A stretch of DNA of 64,000 nucleotides from JAYQKL01 sp965243245 (GTDB lineage: Bacteria; Pseudomonadota; Alphaproteobacteria; RS24), in assembly GCA_965243245.1 (NCBI GenBank), contig OZ251536.1, positions 1,426,001-1,490,000 of the forward strand. Direction: 5' to 3'. Both the position numbers and the translations under genes were made by a program. Each line of letters starts with the position of its first letter. The stretch's first letter is position 1. Positions 35,851-44,350 of this stretch are shown here, in pieces. Below the pieces are notes generated by a model, which was given only the letters and a program-made list of their open reading frames with translations, was not told the DNA's origin and ran no database searches.

Positions 35851-35889
35851 AAGGTACAGAGTAAAGGTACAGAGTAAAGGTACAGAGTA
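35851..35889. repeat. 13-base tandem repeat
   Basis: AAGGTACAGAGTA is repeated three times exactly. Confidence 0.95.
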
Positions 35890-35908
35890 GTTGTATGCGT
35901 ATAGCAAC

Positions 35909-35980
35909 ATGGTTACTATAAAAATGGTTACTATAAAAATGTTAAAACAAAAATGTTAAAACAAAAATGTTGAGACAAAA
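35909..35980. repeat. Two adjoining tandem repeats of 15 and 14 bases
   Basis: ATGGTTACTATAAAA occurs twice, followed at once by ATGTTAAAACAAAA twice and a variant copy. The shared ATG..T...A-rich pattern suggests that the two units arose from a common ancestor. Confidence 0.92.
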
Positions 35981-36080
35981 ATTAATTTTACCATGAGCGT
36001 GCTAATCAAAGTGACCCTATAATTATTTAGTTAAGATAGTTGTTTAGCTAAATGTATTTAATCAATTTTGGGAGGAAAAA

Positions 36081-38576
36081 ATGAACCAAAATAAAATCAA
36101 ACAAATTCTTGCCAGTAGCTTGATAGTAAGCCTTTGGGCTTTTCCGGCTACCGCGCAATTAGATGAAATCATCGTGACAGCACAGTCGCGCCAACAATCA
36201 TTGCAGGATGTTCCTGTTTCTGTTGTGGCGGTTACTGGGGAAATGATGATTCAGAATAATATCGGTAATTTAGGTGATTTGCAGGATAGCATTCCAAACT
36301 TCACCTTGAATGAAACTGGTATTTCTACAAATTATTATATTCGCGGTATTGGCTCGGGTATTAACCAAGCTTTTGAGCAATCTGTGGGTACTTATATTGA
36401 TGGCGTTTATTACAGTCGTGCGCAGTCTTCGCGCTCGCCGTTTTTGGATATAGAGCGCGTTGAAGTGTTGCGCGGACCGCAAACGATTCTGTTTGGTAAA
36501 AACAGCATTGGCGGGGCGTTGAACATCACAACAGCAAAGCCATCCGAAGAACTTGAAGGCTATCTGCAAGTTTCTCATGAATTTGAGGACCGAGAGACAA
36601 CAATTGAGGGTGCTATTTCGGGCGCGGTCGCTGACCGCGTACGCTTGCGTCTGTCGGGGCGGTTTCGGGATGCTGATGGTTTTTACGAAAACCTAACGCT
36701 CAACCAAGACGAACCTCAACGTGAAGATTCAACAGTGCGCGGGCAAATCGCAGTTGATATTACCGATAATCTGGTTGCTAATCTGAAAGTTGAAGCCTCT
36801 GAGTTTGATGTTATCGGACGTAACGTCGAAATTCAAGGTGAGGGTGTAGGTAGAACCTATTCTGCAATTCTGCAAGCTCTTGGTGGTGACCCCAGTGTTG
36901 CCAATAATGTAGCCGATGGTATTAGAAGCTCAAATGGTGAATTTAGCTATAATGAGACCGAGACCGTTGCCTTAACATTGGATTGGGACCTTGGTGGGTA
37001 TGAACTTAAATCCATCACCGCCGCAACTACAATCGAATATGAAGAATTATGCGATTGTGACTTTACGGGAGCGACGGTTTTTGATGCTAATTTGCAGGAG
37101 GAATTTGAACAATTCAGTCAAGAGTTTCGCCTAACCTCGCCTGTCGGTGACGTATTTGATTATATTGTTGGGGTTTATTATCAAGACTCCGACCATGATT
37201 ATCAAGACCAAATTAATGTTCCGACTGGTGCTGTACTTACTACTGCACTCGCTTTTAGTGCAAAATTCAACGCCCCTTTCCTTAATGCTGATGGCGCGCC
37301 TGATGCAGACGTAGTTAGCGGCGACACTAACCCCGATTATTCACCCCTTCCTTATGGTATGCTGGTGAATGGCACACGGGCGGCAAGAGTAGCCACTGTG
37401 GAGTCTGAAGTTATATCTGTTTTCGGGCAGTTTAATTATCGCTTTGATGATGCATGGAAAGTGCAAGTCGGTACACGTTTCACAAGCGAGGAGAAATCTG
37501 GCATGCGTAACATGACTCTTCAGACCCTTGCTGGCGGTGCGCTTCCAGCCGATAATCTTGCAGCTTTGGCTTATGCCCATGTGTTTGGTATTACCTCGAC
37601 AAATTTGACGGCTCTGGCTGCCTTAGATAATTCGGCTTTAGCTACCTCAGATGAGGCTCGTATAACGGCGTTGCTGGCGGAACTTGGTACAATACCGGTA
37701 GATGGTTCTTTCACAGAAGAGCAATTCTCGCCAGATATTAAGTTGCAATATGAACCAAATGATGATGCCCTTTATTATGTAAGCTTCGTGCAAGGTGCTA
37801 AAGCGGGTGGCTTTGACTTTAGAGCGAATAATAAAGCGCAATATGCAACCCTTAATGAGAGCTTCCGGTTTGAGGAAGAAGAAGCCGATTCCTTTGAGTT
37901 GGGTGGTAAATTCAAACTTAATGATGGAAATGCGGTGCTGAATGTTACTTTGTATTATACGGAGTTTTCGGATCTACAGGTTTCTATCTATGATGGTGTC
38001 TTAGGCTTTAATGTTGGTAATGCCGCAGAAGCTGAATCATCAGGGCTTGAAATTGATGGTCGCTGGGCATTGGGTGAAAACCTTGAGCTGACAGGGGCAC
38101 TCGCCTTTACAGACTTTGAGTTCACCTCTTATGAAAACGGGCAGTGTAACTTTGGAGATCCAGTTGATTCAACAACCCCTCAAGGTGTGGGGCTTTGTAG
38201 CTATACGGGAAATACTCAGCCGCAATTATCTGATATTTCAGGCTATATCGGGGCATCCTATAATATGTCCGTGATGAGAGACTATAATCTTAATATTCAC
38301 GGCTCACTTTCTTTTGCTTCGGAGTATTTTGCGTCATCCACTTATGACCCGGCTCTTGTTCAGGATGATTATGAAAAACTCAACTTGCGGATTGGTCTAA
38401 CCCCCGCCAATGAAAGTTGGGAAATTGCCTTGCTTGGTAAAAACCTGACAGATGAAGAGCTTTTAAGCTTTGGTGGTGATACACCGCTTTCAGGCAGTAG
38501 TTTTGGCGTGAAGTCAAATTACGCTTTTTATGGCCAAGGTCGTACGATTACGATTCAGGGAGGTATTAAGTTCTAA
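36081..38576 (+). CDS. TonB-dependent outer-membrane receptor, large type
   Basis: The 831-residue receptor has a signal peptide (residues 1-26, ending in PATAQ). LDEIIVTAQSRQQSLQDVPV follows as N-terminal plug start, with YIRGIGSG, IERVEVLRGPQTILFGKNS and GALNITTAKP completing the plug. The barrel ends in RTITIQGGIKF. VTAQ.R.Q.LQDVPVSV is the pattern of sphingomonad- and SAR116-like receptors of broad or unknown substrate. It is preceded by a repeat-rich leader and GGGAGG, and followed by a terminator at 38601. Confidence 0.95.
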   Translation: MNQNKIKQILASSLIVSLWAFPATAQLDEIIVTAQSRQQSLQDVPVSVVAVTGEMMIQNNIGNLGDLQDSIPNFTLNETGISTNYYIRGIGSGINQAFEQSVGTYIDGVYYSRAQSSRSPFLDIERVEVLRGPQTILFGKNSIGGALNITTAKPSEELEGYLQVSHEFEDRETTIEGAISGAVADRVRLRLSGRFRDADGFYENLTLNQDEPQREDSTVRGQIAVDITDNLVANLKVEASEFDVIGRNVEIQGEGVGRTYSAILQALGGDPSVANNVADGIRSSNGEFSYNETETVALTLDWDLGGYELKSITAATTIEYEELCDCDFTGATVFDANLQEEFEQFSQEFRLTSPVGDVFDYIVGVYYQDSDHDYQDQINVPTGAVLTTALAFSAKFNAPFLNADGAPDADVVSGDTNPDYSPLPYGMLVNGTRAARVATVESEVISVFGQFNYRFDDAWKVQVGTRFTSEEKSGMRNMTLQTLAGGALPADNLAALAYAHVFGITSTNLTALAALDNSALATSDEARITALLAELGTIPVDGSFTEEQFSPDIKLQYEPNDDALYYVSFVQGAKAGGFDFRANNKAQYATLNESFRFEEEEADSFELGGKFKLNDGNAVLNVTLYYTEFSDLQVSIYDGVLGFNVGNAAEAESSGLEIDGRWALGENLELTGALAFTDFEFTSYENGQCNFGDPVDSTTPQGVGLCSYTGNTQPQLSDISGYIGASYNMSVMRDYNLNIHGSLSFASEYFASSTYDPALVQDDYEKLNLRIGLTPANESWEIALLGKNLTDEELLSFGGDTPLSGSSFGVKSNYAFYGQGRTITIQGGIKF

Positions 38577-38600
38577 TAAATACTAAAAAATAAACAATGA

Positions 38601-38626
38601 AAAAGCGGGTTTCGGCCCGCTTTTTT
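38601..38626 (+). terminator. Rho-independent terminator after the TonB receptor
   Basis: AAGCGGG-TTTCGG-CCCGCTT stem and loop followed by TTTTTT, 25 bases after the stop at 38576. Confidence 0.93.
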
Positions 38627-38686
38627 ATTGTCTTTTCAATGTCTTTTCAATGTCTTTTTTTAGTTTTAAGACTCTTATTTTTTGCA

Positions 38687-39613
38687 TTATTGCGTCTTGG
38701 TTTCTGTTTTGCGCGCCGTTTCTCCCAAGACTGATTTAAGATGTATCAGCAAGCCCGTCAGATGCTCTTGCACCTGAGAAAAGCCTTCATGGCAAAGATA
38801 GTTTTCCTCATCCATGTAAAGCGCGCGCGAAATTTCAATCTGTAGAGCGTGAACATTTAATCCATGCGCGCCCGATAGACCATAGCTCTGGGTGATGTAA
38901 CCGCCTGCATAAGGCGCGTTACGCATAATATGATACCCGCATTTGGTCAAATAGGCTTCCACTTGAGATGTCAAATCGGCTTTGCAAGATGTGCCAAAAC
39001 AATCGCCTAAAATAATATCGGGGACCGGCATGGTTTTTTTCTGCTCCCGTGCCCATTGTTTCACAGCCCTAGAGGGCATGGAATGGATGTCAAGAAGATA
39101 GGCACTCTCATAGACGCCAACACAATTGTATAACAGCTTTTTCAATTCTTGGTGAAAGGGAAGATGAATTTCTTCAATCCGCTGTTTAGCTTGCGCAAAG
39201 CTGAGCGGCGCATGATAAATAGGCATCTTATCCGCAACGATACGCGCAATCGTGCCAAGCCCCGCCTTAACCCGCGCACCATCAGTTTGCACATAAGTGG
39301 GCAGAGTTTCAGCAAACATTTGCGGGTCAAGCTCATAAGCCTCGCGGTTTAAGTCAAGATAAGCACGCGGATAAATCGCCGCCAATACCACACCGCCATA
39401 TTGAGGTACCTGCTCTAAAAGACGCTCAATATGGGCATCCTCTGAACGGCGCAAATCATGCGCGCTCAGGCGCGAGGCTTCAATGAAAAACGCAGGGTAT
39501 AAATGTCCGCTATGCGGCGAGGTGAGTATCCATTGCGATAATATGGGCGTATTATCAACGCCTCGCTGAACCAGTAAACGATACGGCTTTTGATGGCTTT
39601 GATTATCTGTCAC
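38687..39613 (-). CDS. N-formylglutamate amidohydrolase-family protein
   Basis: The 308-residue protein has the FGase family pattern. LTSPHSGHLYP near residue 27 holds the zinc-binding His, SEDAHIERLL follows, then YPRAYLDLNREAYELDP, DIHSMPSR, and a C-terminal LQIEISRALYMDEE. The family hydrolyses N-formylglutamate in histidine degradation, but no other hut genes are near. Another N-acyl amino acid or peptide substrate is therefore possible. The start is GTG at 39613. Confidence 0.9.
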   Translation of the reverse strand: MTDNQSHQKPYRLLVQRGVDNTPILSQWILTSPHSGHLYPAFFIEASRLSAHDLRRSEDAHIERLLEQVPQYGGVVLAAIYPRAYLDLNREAYELDPQMFAETLPTYVQTDGARVKAGLGTIARIVADKMPIYHAPLSFAQAKQRIEEIHLPFHQELKKLLYNCVGVYESAYLLDIHSMPSRAVKQWAREQKKTMPVPDIILGDCFGTSCKADLTSQVEAYLTKCGYHIMRNAPYAGGYITQSYGLSGAHGLNVHALQIEISRALYMDEENYLCHEGFSQVQEHLTGLLIHLKSVLGETARKTETKTQ

Positions 39614-39673
39614 AATTAGGCGTCACAATGATGAGGGCAAAAAGTAAAATTAACAAAAAACAGGCTAACTGTA

Positions 39674-41155
39674 TCACGCAAGCGTATATTCTGCCAGCAC
39701 AGGTGTTCTCATGGCGCGGGTGAAAGCATCATAACTCCATGGCCAAGTCATCGCGATACCCGTCTTATCAAGATACCAGCTGGTGCATCCTGAGGCAAAA
39801 ATAGTGCGCCGAGCCGCCTTTATACGCCGCGTCTCATAAGCATCAAAGGCTTGCAAAGACACCTCAATCGTGCGCGCCTTGCCCGCGCGAAGCGGCGCAA
39901 GCAACTGCTCAATATAATCCCATTGCTTTTCGGCAATATCAATCAAAGAAAAATTGCCAACAGGACCCGTCGGGCCATTCAACATGAAAAAATTCGGGAA
40001 AAAAGGAACGCTAATCGCGTAATGCGCCGACGCACGCACATGCCAGACATCATCAAGCAAAATCCCAGCCCGGCCCATCACGCAAGTCGGGCGAATAAAT
40101 CTGTCAGCCCGAAAACCAGTCGCCAGAATAAGCACATCAAGCTCATGGAACGTGCCATCAACAAGCCTAACCCCCGCGCGGCTCACACAGTCAATACCAG
40201 AGGTCGCCACCTCAACGCCCGCCCTTTGCACGCACTCATAATAATTCCAGCTGTAAATCAGCCTCTTACAAGCCGCCCTGTAATTGGGGCGCAGTTTCTT
40301 GCGTAAACCCGCGTCCTTGATACCGCGCTCAAGATTTTGTAAGCACAAAGCCTCTATTTGTGCCATCTCAGGACCATCCGGCGCAGTAATAGCCTTGTTG
40401 AAACGGCGGATATTATCCCAATATTCAGGGTCAAATCGAATGGCGTCAATATGCTCAACACTTTGCCTGAAACGCGCTTTGTCGGCTCGCGTGTAAGCAA
40501 ATTGACGAACCGGCATAATCCATTGAGGCGTGCGCCCGAAATGTACCAATTTTCCCGCCCGCGCACTAAGAGCCGAGGTAATCTGAACGCCAGTAGAACC
40601 ATTGCCAATCACCCCAATCTTTGCATCATCTAGCACCGCCTCATCGTCCCACCGCGCACTGTGAAAGGCTTTGCCAGCAAATGCTTCAAGCCCTTCAAGT
40701 TGCGCCAGATTGGGCTCATGCAACACCCCCGAAGCGGCAATCACAATGTCAGCTTTGCGCGTCTCCCCATTAGCAAAAGTAAGATGCCAGCACTGTTCTT
40801 GTTCGTTAAAATGGCAAGCCGTCACCTGCGTATTAAACCGAAGATGAGACCGCAGACGGTAATCATCAGCCGTTTTTTCAAAATATTCCTTGATTTGTGC
40901 GCCCGTAGCATAAAACGCATCCCACTCAGCATAAGGCGCGAAGCTATAGGTATAAGCATGCGCAGGTACATCACAAGTTAAACCGGGATAACGGTTCTCG
41001 CGCCATGTGCCACCAACACACGCGCCCTTTTCATAAATAGTGAAATTAGTCTCCCCGCTCGCGCGCAACTTAATGCCAGCAAGTAAACCTGCCATCCCTG
41101 CGCCTATAATCGCATAACTTAATGAACGTAAAGACTTTTGAGTACCTGCTCGCAT
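39674..41155 (-). CDS. Flavin monooxygenase, probable Baeyer-Villiger type
   Basis: The 493-residue FAD/NADPH enzyme has the FAD loop IIGAGMAGLLAG (about 16-27) and GGTWRENRYPGLTCDVPAH (about 48-66). The Baeyer-Villiger fingerprint F-x-G-x3-H-x3-W sits at 159-169 (FAGKAFHSARW), and the NADPH loop IGNGSTGVQI near 184. FKATGFRAD-type (LATGFRADRF) and C-terminal TWPWSYDAF blocks agree. Expected chemistry is insertion of oxygen next to a ketone, giving an ester or lactone. The substrate is unknown. Esterases elsewhere in the window could hydrolyse such products, but they are not adjacent. Confidence 0.9.
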   Translation of the reverse strand: MRAGTQKSLRSLSYAIIGAGMAGLLAGIKLRASGETNFTIYEKGACVGGTWRENRYPGLTCDVPAHAYTYSFAPYAEWDAFYATGAQIKEYFEKTADDYRLRSHLRFNTQVTACHFNEQEQCWHLTFANGETRKADIVIAASGVLHEPNLAQLEGLEAFAGKAFHSARWDDEAVLDDAKIGVIGNGSTGVQITSALSARAGKLVHFGRTPQWIMPVRQFAYTRADKARFRQSVEHIDAIRFDPEYWDNIRRFNKAITAPDGPEMAQIEALCLQNLERGIKDAGLRKKLRPNYRAACKRLIYSWNYYECVQRAGVEVATSGIDCVSRAGVRLVDGTFHELDVLILATGFRADRFIRPTCVMGRAGILLDDVWHVRASAHYAISVPFFPNFFMLNGPTGPVGNFSLIDIAEKQWDYIEQLLAPLRAGKARTIEVSLQAFDAYETRRIKAARRTIFASGCTSWYLDKTGIAMTWPWSYDAFTRAMRTPVLAEYTLA

Positions 41156-41333
41156 ATTTTCTCCAGATAATTGGCTTTTAAATCATACGTAGCTTTGCGC
41201 GCAAAGGATACGCTTTTGACCGAAAAAAAATTAATCTTATGCGCCAGACTGTTCTGCTGACGAAGCAGGCGGGGCAACCGCTAAATGTTGACTTTCAGAT
41301 GATTTGTTTGCATAACGAAACGGCTCGTGGTGC

Positions 41334-41408
41334 GGGCGATTAGCTCAGCGGGAGAGCACTACCTTGACATGGTAGGGGTCACTGGTTCGATCCCAGTATC
41401 GCCCACCA
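41334..41408 (+). tRNA. tRNA-Val (GAC)
   Basis: Cloverleaf with acceptor GGGCGAT/ATCGCCC, D arm GCTC/GAGC, anticodon GAC at 41366-41368 inside CTACC-TTGACAT-GGTAG, T arm with GTTCGATC, and encoded CCA. All stems pair perfectly. It borders the restriction-modification cassette. Confidence 0.98.
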
Positions 41409-41426
41409 CGCGCGACTTTATAACGA

Positions 41427-41459
41427 TTTTATAGGGCGATACTTCGCAAGGGCAACAAA
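41427..41459. repeat. Left copy of 33-base direct repeat bounding the R-M cassette
   Basis: It starts 19 bases after tRNA-Val and matches 43871-43903 at 28 of 33 positions. The last 22 bases (GATACTTC[G/A]CAAGGGCAACA then AA) differ at only one. No integrase lies between the copies. Confidence 0.88.
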
Positions 41460-41561
41460 GTTACATCAATCGTTAAGATGGTGGTGCAGGCTAGTTGACT
41501 TAAAAAGAAAACAGAGCAATTCTGGTAGCATTATCTACGTAAATGACCATGGAGCTAATGG

Positions 41562-41585
41562 GAGGTTGGCAGAGTGGATCGGCAA
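41562..41585 (+). other. tRNA-Ser-like 5' fragment
   Basis: The stretch beginning GGAGGTTGGCAGAGTGG resembles the acceptor 5' strand and D arm of a bacterial tRNA-Ser. No anticodon arm, variable arm or 3' half follows. It may be a remnant left by an insertion, or chance. Confidence 0.35.
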
Positions 41586-41734
41586 TATGTGAGTACAAAA
41601 CACTTGCAGTACTACATTGGCGAATATTGCGCTTAGTATAATTTAAAAAATATGATTAATGAAAATACGCGGTGCGATTTTGTGATCCCACACAGAAGAT
41701 GTAGCAAACTTAGTTGGAAAGAAGTTACAGCATA

Positions 41735-42808
41735 ATGAATTTTGAAAATAATCTGGCATTAGTAACAGCTCCATCTCCTGAGCGGAAAACATATCGGTTA
41801 GGGGAATTGTTCGCTGGTGCTGGTGGCATGGCGCTTGGTGCGCATAACGCAAAATATAACGGTAACGGATTCACTCAAGCATGGGTTAACGACATGAATC
41901 ATGATGCTTGCCAAACCTTAAAGGATAATTTGCCTATCCCTGATGGTGGCTCTTACTGTTGTCGTGTGGAAAAATTAAATTTTAACAAGATGCTTGCTAT
42001 TGATGGGTTGGTCTTTGGATTTCCATGTAATGATTTTAGTGTTGTTGGTGATAGGAAAGGCATTTCTGGTCAGTTTGGTGGTCTATATCGTTGGGGGATT
42101 AAAGCCCTCGAAGTAAAAAAACCGTCATTCTTTGTTGCAGAAAATGTAAGTGGTCTTGGGTCAAGCGGTAAAAGTCAGGATTTTAAAATCATATTAAACG
42201 CACTTGAGGGGGCTGGATACGATATTTTTGTCCATCTTTATAAGTTTGAGCAATATGGAGTTCCACAAGCGCGGCATAGAATAATAATCGTTGGCTTTAG
42301 AAAAAAGTTTAGCATTGAGTATGAATTTCCTGAGCCAACAACAAAAGATAATCCTGTAACATCATCTCAGGCACTAGCTGATATTCCAAAGCTTGTAGCT
42401 AACCACGAACTAACAAAGCAGTCTCAGAGAGTCGTGGAGAGATTAAAGCATATTAAACCGGGTGAGAATGCCTTTACAGCAAATCTACCAGAAAATTTGA
42501 AGTTAAATCTCAAGAGCGGGGCAACTATTAGTCAAATTTATAAGCGTTTAAAACCAGATGCACCTGCCTATACTGTTACAGGGTCTGGTGGTGGTGGCAC
42601 TCATGTATATCACTGGGATGAACCAAGAGCCTTAACCAATCGTGAACGTGCTAGGTTACAATCCTTTCCAGATAGTTTTGTTTTCTCAGGGGGCAAGGAG
42701 TCAGTGAGAAAACAAATTGGTATGGCTGTGCCTCCAAAGGGCGCACAGGTCGTGTTTAGGTCGGTGCTTGAAACATTAGTTAAAAATAATATTTGTACAA
42801 CCATATGA
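41735..42808 (+). CDS. DNA (cytosine-5) methyltransferase of a type II restriction-modification system
   Basis: The 357-residue C5 methyltransferase has motif I LGELFAGAGGMALG (about 22-35), catalytic Cys98 in GFPCNDFSVVG (PCN rather than the common PCQ), ENV in FVAENVSGLG, and QARHRIIIVG. Motifs IX and X are TNRERARLQSFPDSF and QIGMAVPPKGAQVV. It methylates cytosine in a short site and so protects it from the partner nuclease. I prefer ATG 41735; the frame also extends to a TTG at 41714. Its stop overlaps the nuclease start (ATGA). By eye it is more AT-rich than flanking genes, which suggests recent transfer. Confidence 0.95.
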   Translation: MNFENNLALVTAPSPERKTYRLGELFAGAGGMALGAHNAKYNGNGFTQAWVNDMNHDACQTLKDNLPIPDGGSYCCRVEKLNFNKMLAIDGLVFGFPCNDFSVVGDRKGISGQFGGLYRWGIKALEVKKPSFFVAENVSGLGSSGKSQDFKIILNALEGAGYDIFVHLYKFEQYGVPQARHRIIIVGFRKKFSIEYEFPEPTTKDNPVTSSQALADIPKLVANHELTKQSQRVVERLKHIKPGENAFTANLPENLKLNLKSGATISQIYKRLKPDAPAYTVTGSGGGGTHVYHWDEPRALTNRERARLQSFPDSFVFSGGKESVRKQIGMAVPPKGAQVVFRSVLETLVKNNICTTI

Positions 42809-43779
42809 TAACGGACAAACTATTTAACAAGGTTTTAATGGAACCTGTACGCTCAACTGGAGCAAATAAGCTACTCGCTGTAAGTGGGTATGCTACAGCT
42901 AGTATGGTAGATAAGCATCTAAAGTTAATTAATGATTTAAACTCTAAAGCAGAGCTGAACCTAATAATTGGAATGCCTAGAAAAGACGGAATAGAAAAGG
43001 CTCAGCATAATGCTTTCCAAAGACTTGTAGCCCGAGGTTCTTTTGGAAACCATGTAAATTGTGAATATATTGTTCGTGGTAATCCAGTACATGCAAAAAC
43101 GTATCTTTGGCTAAAAGATGATACTCCAATTGTAGCATTTTCTGGTTCTGCGAACTACACCAATACAGGTTTCAGCCAATCTCAAACTGAAGCAATGGCG
43201 GAAGTTAACGTGGATATAGCCAACAGCTTTTATAATAAGTGTTTGCGAAATTCGGCAAGTTGCAACGCCACTCACATTGAGACAATGATTGCCATTATTG
43301 AGACGCGATCATTTAATGATAACCCACGTGCAAAACCAGAAGGTGAGTGCGTTACGCTGACTCTGTTAAACACAAGAGATGGTGAAACTCATAAAAAAGC
43401 GGGGCTAAACTGGGGACAAAGAGAGGGACGAAATCCTAACCAAGCTTACATTCCTGTGCCTAAAGAGGTTCAAGATACAGATTTTTTCCCTGAACGCAAA
43501 GAGCAGTTTACCGTTCTTACGGATGATGGTGATAGCTTTATTTTTGTTAGAGCGCAAGCAAATGGAAAGGCTCTTGAGACTACAGAAAACAATAGTTATT
43601 TAGGTGAATATATACGTTCAAGAATTGGGGTTCCGTCTGGTAAGCGTGTAACACGGGAACATTTATCGCAATACGGACGGACTGATGTAACTTTTACAAA
43701 GATTGAAGAAGAGACTTATTTAATGGATTTTCGCCCAAATTTCGGACCGGGTGAAGATGCTGAAAGCTCGCAAGAATAA
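42805..43779 (+). CDS. PLD-fold type II restriction endonuclease (NgoFVII-like)
   Basis: The 324-residue protein has one phospholipase-D-type active site: His96-x-Lys98 in NPVHAKTYLWLK, then FSGSANYTNTGF with the Ser and Asn of the motif. PLD nucleases of the NgoFVII/BfiI group act as dimers with a shared active site and need no metal. The C-terminal half (about 180-324) would carry DNA recognition. A 4-base ATGA overlap with the methyltransferase marks a coupled R-M pair. The frame extends 12 bases upstream to a TTG, but the ATG at 42805 fits the overlap. The specificity (NgoFVII cuts GCSGC) cannot be assumed. Confidence 0.88.
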   Translation: MITDKLFNKVLMEPVRSTGANKLLAVSGYATASMVDKHLKLINDLNSKAELNLIIGMPRKDGIEKAQHNAFQRLVARGSFGNHVNCEYIVRGNPVHAKTYLWLKDDTPIVAFSGSANYTNTGFSQSQTEAMAEVNVDIANSFYNKCLRNSASCNATHIETMIAIIETRSFNDNPRAKPEGECVTLTLLNTRDGETHKKAGLNWGQREGRNPNQAYIPVPKEVQDTDFFPERKEQFTVLTDDGDSFIFVRAQANGKALETTENNSYLGEYIRSRIGVPSGKRVTREHLSQYGRTDVTFTKIEEETYLMDFRPNFGPGEDAESSQE

Positions 43780-43870
43780 TTTTTTTAGCCCTTTTTAGCA
43801 ATATCTGTGTGCTTACCTCTAAAAGGGTAACCAAAATATTCTCTAACTTTTAAAAGTATAATGTTGAGGT

Positions 43871-43903
43871 TTTTATAAAAGGATACTTCACAAGGGCAAC
43901 AAA
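43871..43903. repeat. Right copy of 33-base direct repeat bounding the R-M cassette
   Basis: Matches 41427-41459 at 28 of 33 positions in direct orientation. It lies 91 bases after the nuclease stop. The interval from the left copy is about 2.4 kb and contains only the R-M genes and their leader. Confidence 0.88.
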
Positions 43904-43932
43904 CCCGTGCACATTATTGAGCGCAAGCCTTC

Positions 43933-43980
43933 TCCTATAGCTATCCCTATAGCTATTCCTATAGCTATTCCTATAGAGAC
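43933..43980. repeat. 12-base intergenic tandem repeat
   Basis: [TC]CCTATAGCTAT is repeated three times, with a fourth divergent copy. Each unit contains the palindrome CTATAG. Confidence 0.92.
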
Positions 43981-44107
43981 GACCACAGCCCACACCTCTT
44001 TTCGTGCGCAATCCTAGAACATCATAAAAAAACCCACACCAAAAACCTTGTAAACCCCATAACCAAGCCACAATAAAACCATCAAAAAATGGAAAAATGT
44101 AAAAACG

Positions 44108-44140
44108 CAAAAAAAGAACCCATCATAACTGACAGGTTCT
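44108..44140 (-). terminator. Rho-independent terminator of the cold-shock gene
   Basis: On the minus strand a 6-pair stem AGAACC/GGTTCT with a 14-base loop is followed by seven T residues. It begins just after the cspA stop. Confidence 0.75.
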
Positions 44141-44146
44141 TATAAA

Positions 44147-44350
44147 TTATTCTGCAGCCATCAAATTAATAGCTGAGTATTTGCCGTTTTGACCTTGCTG
44201 CTTCTCAAATGAAACTTTCATCTCTTCTTTAAGTTGCAGACCACTCGCCTCAACCGCAGAAATGTGAACGAAGACATCGTCCTCACCATCAACAGCAATA
44301 AATCCATAGCCTTTCGTGGCATTAAACCACTTAACGGTACCAGTAATCAT
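44147..44350 (-). CDS. Cold-shock domain protein (CspA family)
   Basis: The 67-residue RNA-binding OB fold has the start MITGTVKWFNATKGYGFI and the RNP motifs KGYGFI and DVFVHIS, followed by the standard C-terminal strand. It acts as an RNA chaperone. The open frame runs 20 codons further upstream, but the family N-terminus (TGTVKWFN) fixes the start at the ATG at 44350. The upstream 100 bases could be the long leader usual for cold-shock mRNAs. A terminator follows at once. Confidence 0.95.
   Translation of the reverse strand: MITGTVKWFNATKGYGFIAVDGEDDVFVHISAVEASGLQLKEEMKVSFEKQQGQNGKYSAINLMAAE

Larger units (their letters stand above)
35707..36080. other. Divergent intergenic region packed with tandem repeats
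   Basis: These 374 bases separate the nitroreductase from a TonB receptor. Four unlike tandem repeats lie between 35789 and 35980. The last 100 bases are AT-rich and end in the receptor's ribosome binding site GGGAGG at 36070-36075. No gene is visible. Confidence 0.75.
41409..41734. other. Region between tRNA-Val and the methyltransferase: repeat, tRNA-like fragment
   Basis: No gene is visible in these 326 bases. They contain the left copy of the direct repeat (41427-41459), a 5'-half tRNA-Ser-like fragment (41562-41585) and an AT-rich leader of the methyltransferase gene. Confidence 0.65.
43780..44146. other. Gap after the R-M cassette with direct repeat and tandem repeat
   Basis: The 367 bases hold the right copy of the direct repeat, a 12-base tandem repeat (43933-43980) and the cspA terminator. 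An open frame of 86 codons on the minus strand spans 43850-44110, but its middle is the repeat and I do not accept it as a gene. Confidence 0.6.

Noticed and set aside
41735..43779. Larger defence island or prophage around the R-M genes
   Set aside because: No phage, integrase, toxin or other defence genes flank the pair. Neighbours are housekeeping genes.
43933..43980. Possible CRISPR array
   Set aside because: Units of 12 bases are contiguous without spacers. The same is true of every array seen in the window, so no CRISPR is present.
43850..44110. Minus-strand 86-codon frame between the R-M cassette and cspA
   Set aside because: Its core is the 12-base tandem repeat and it runs through the direct repeat. 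It has no recognisable domain or good start.
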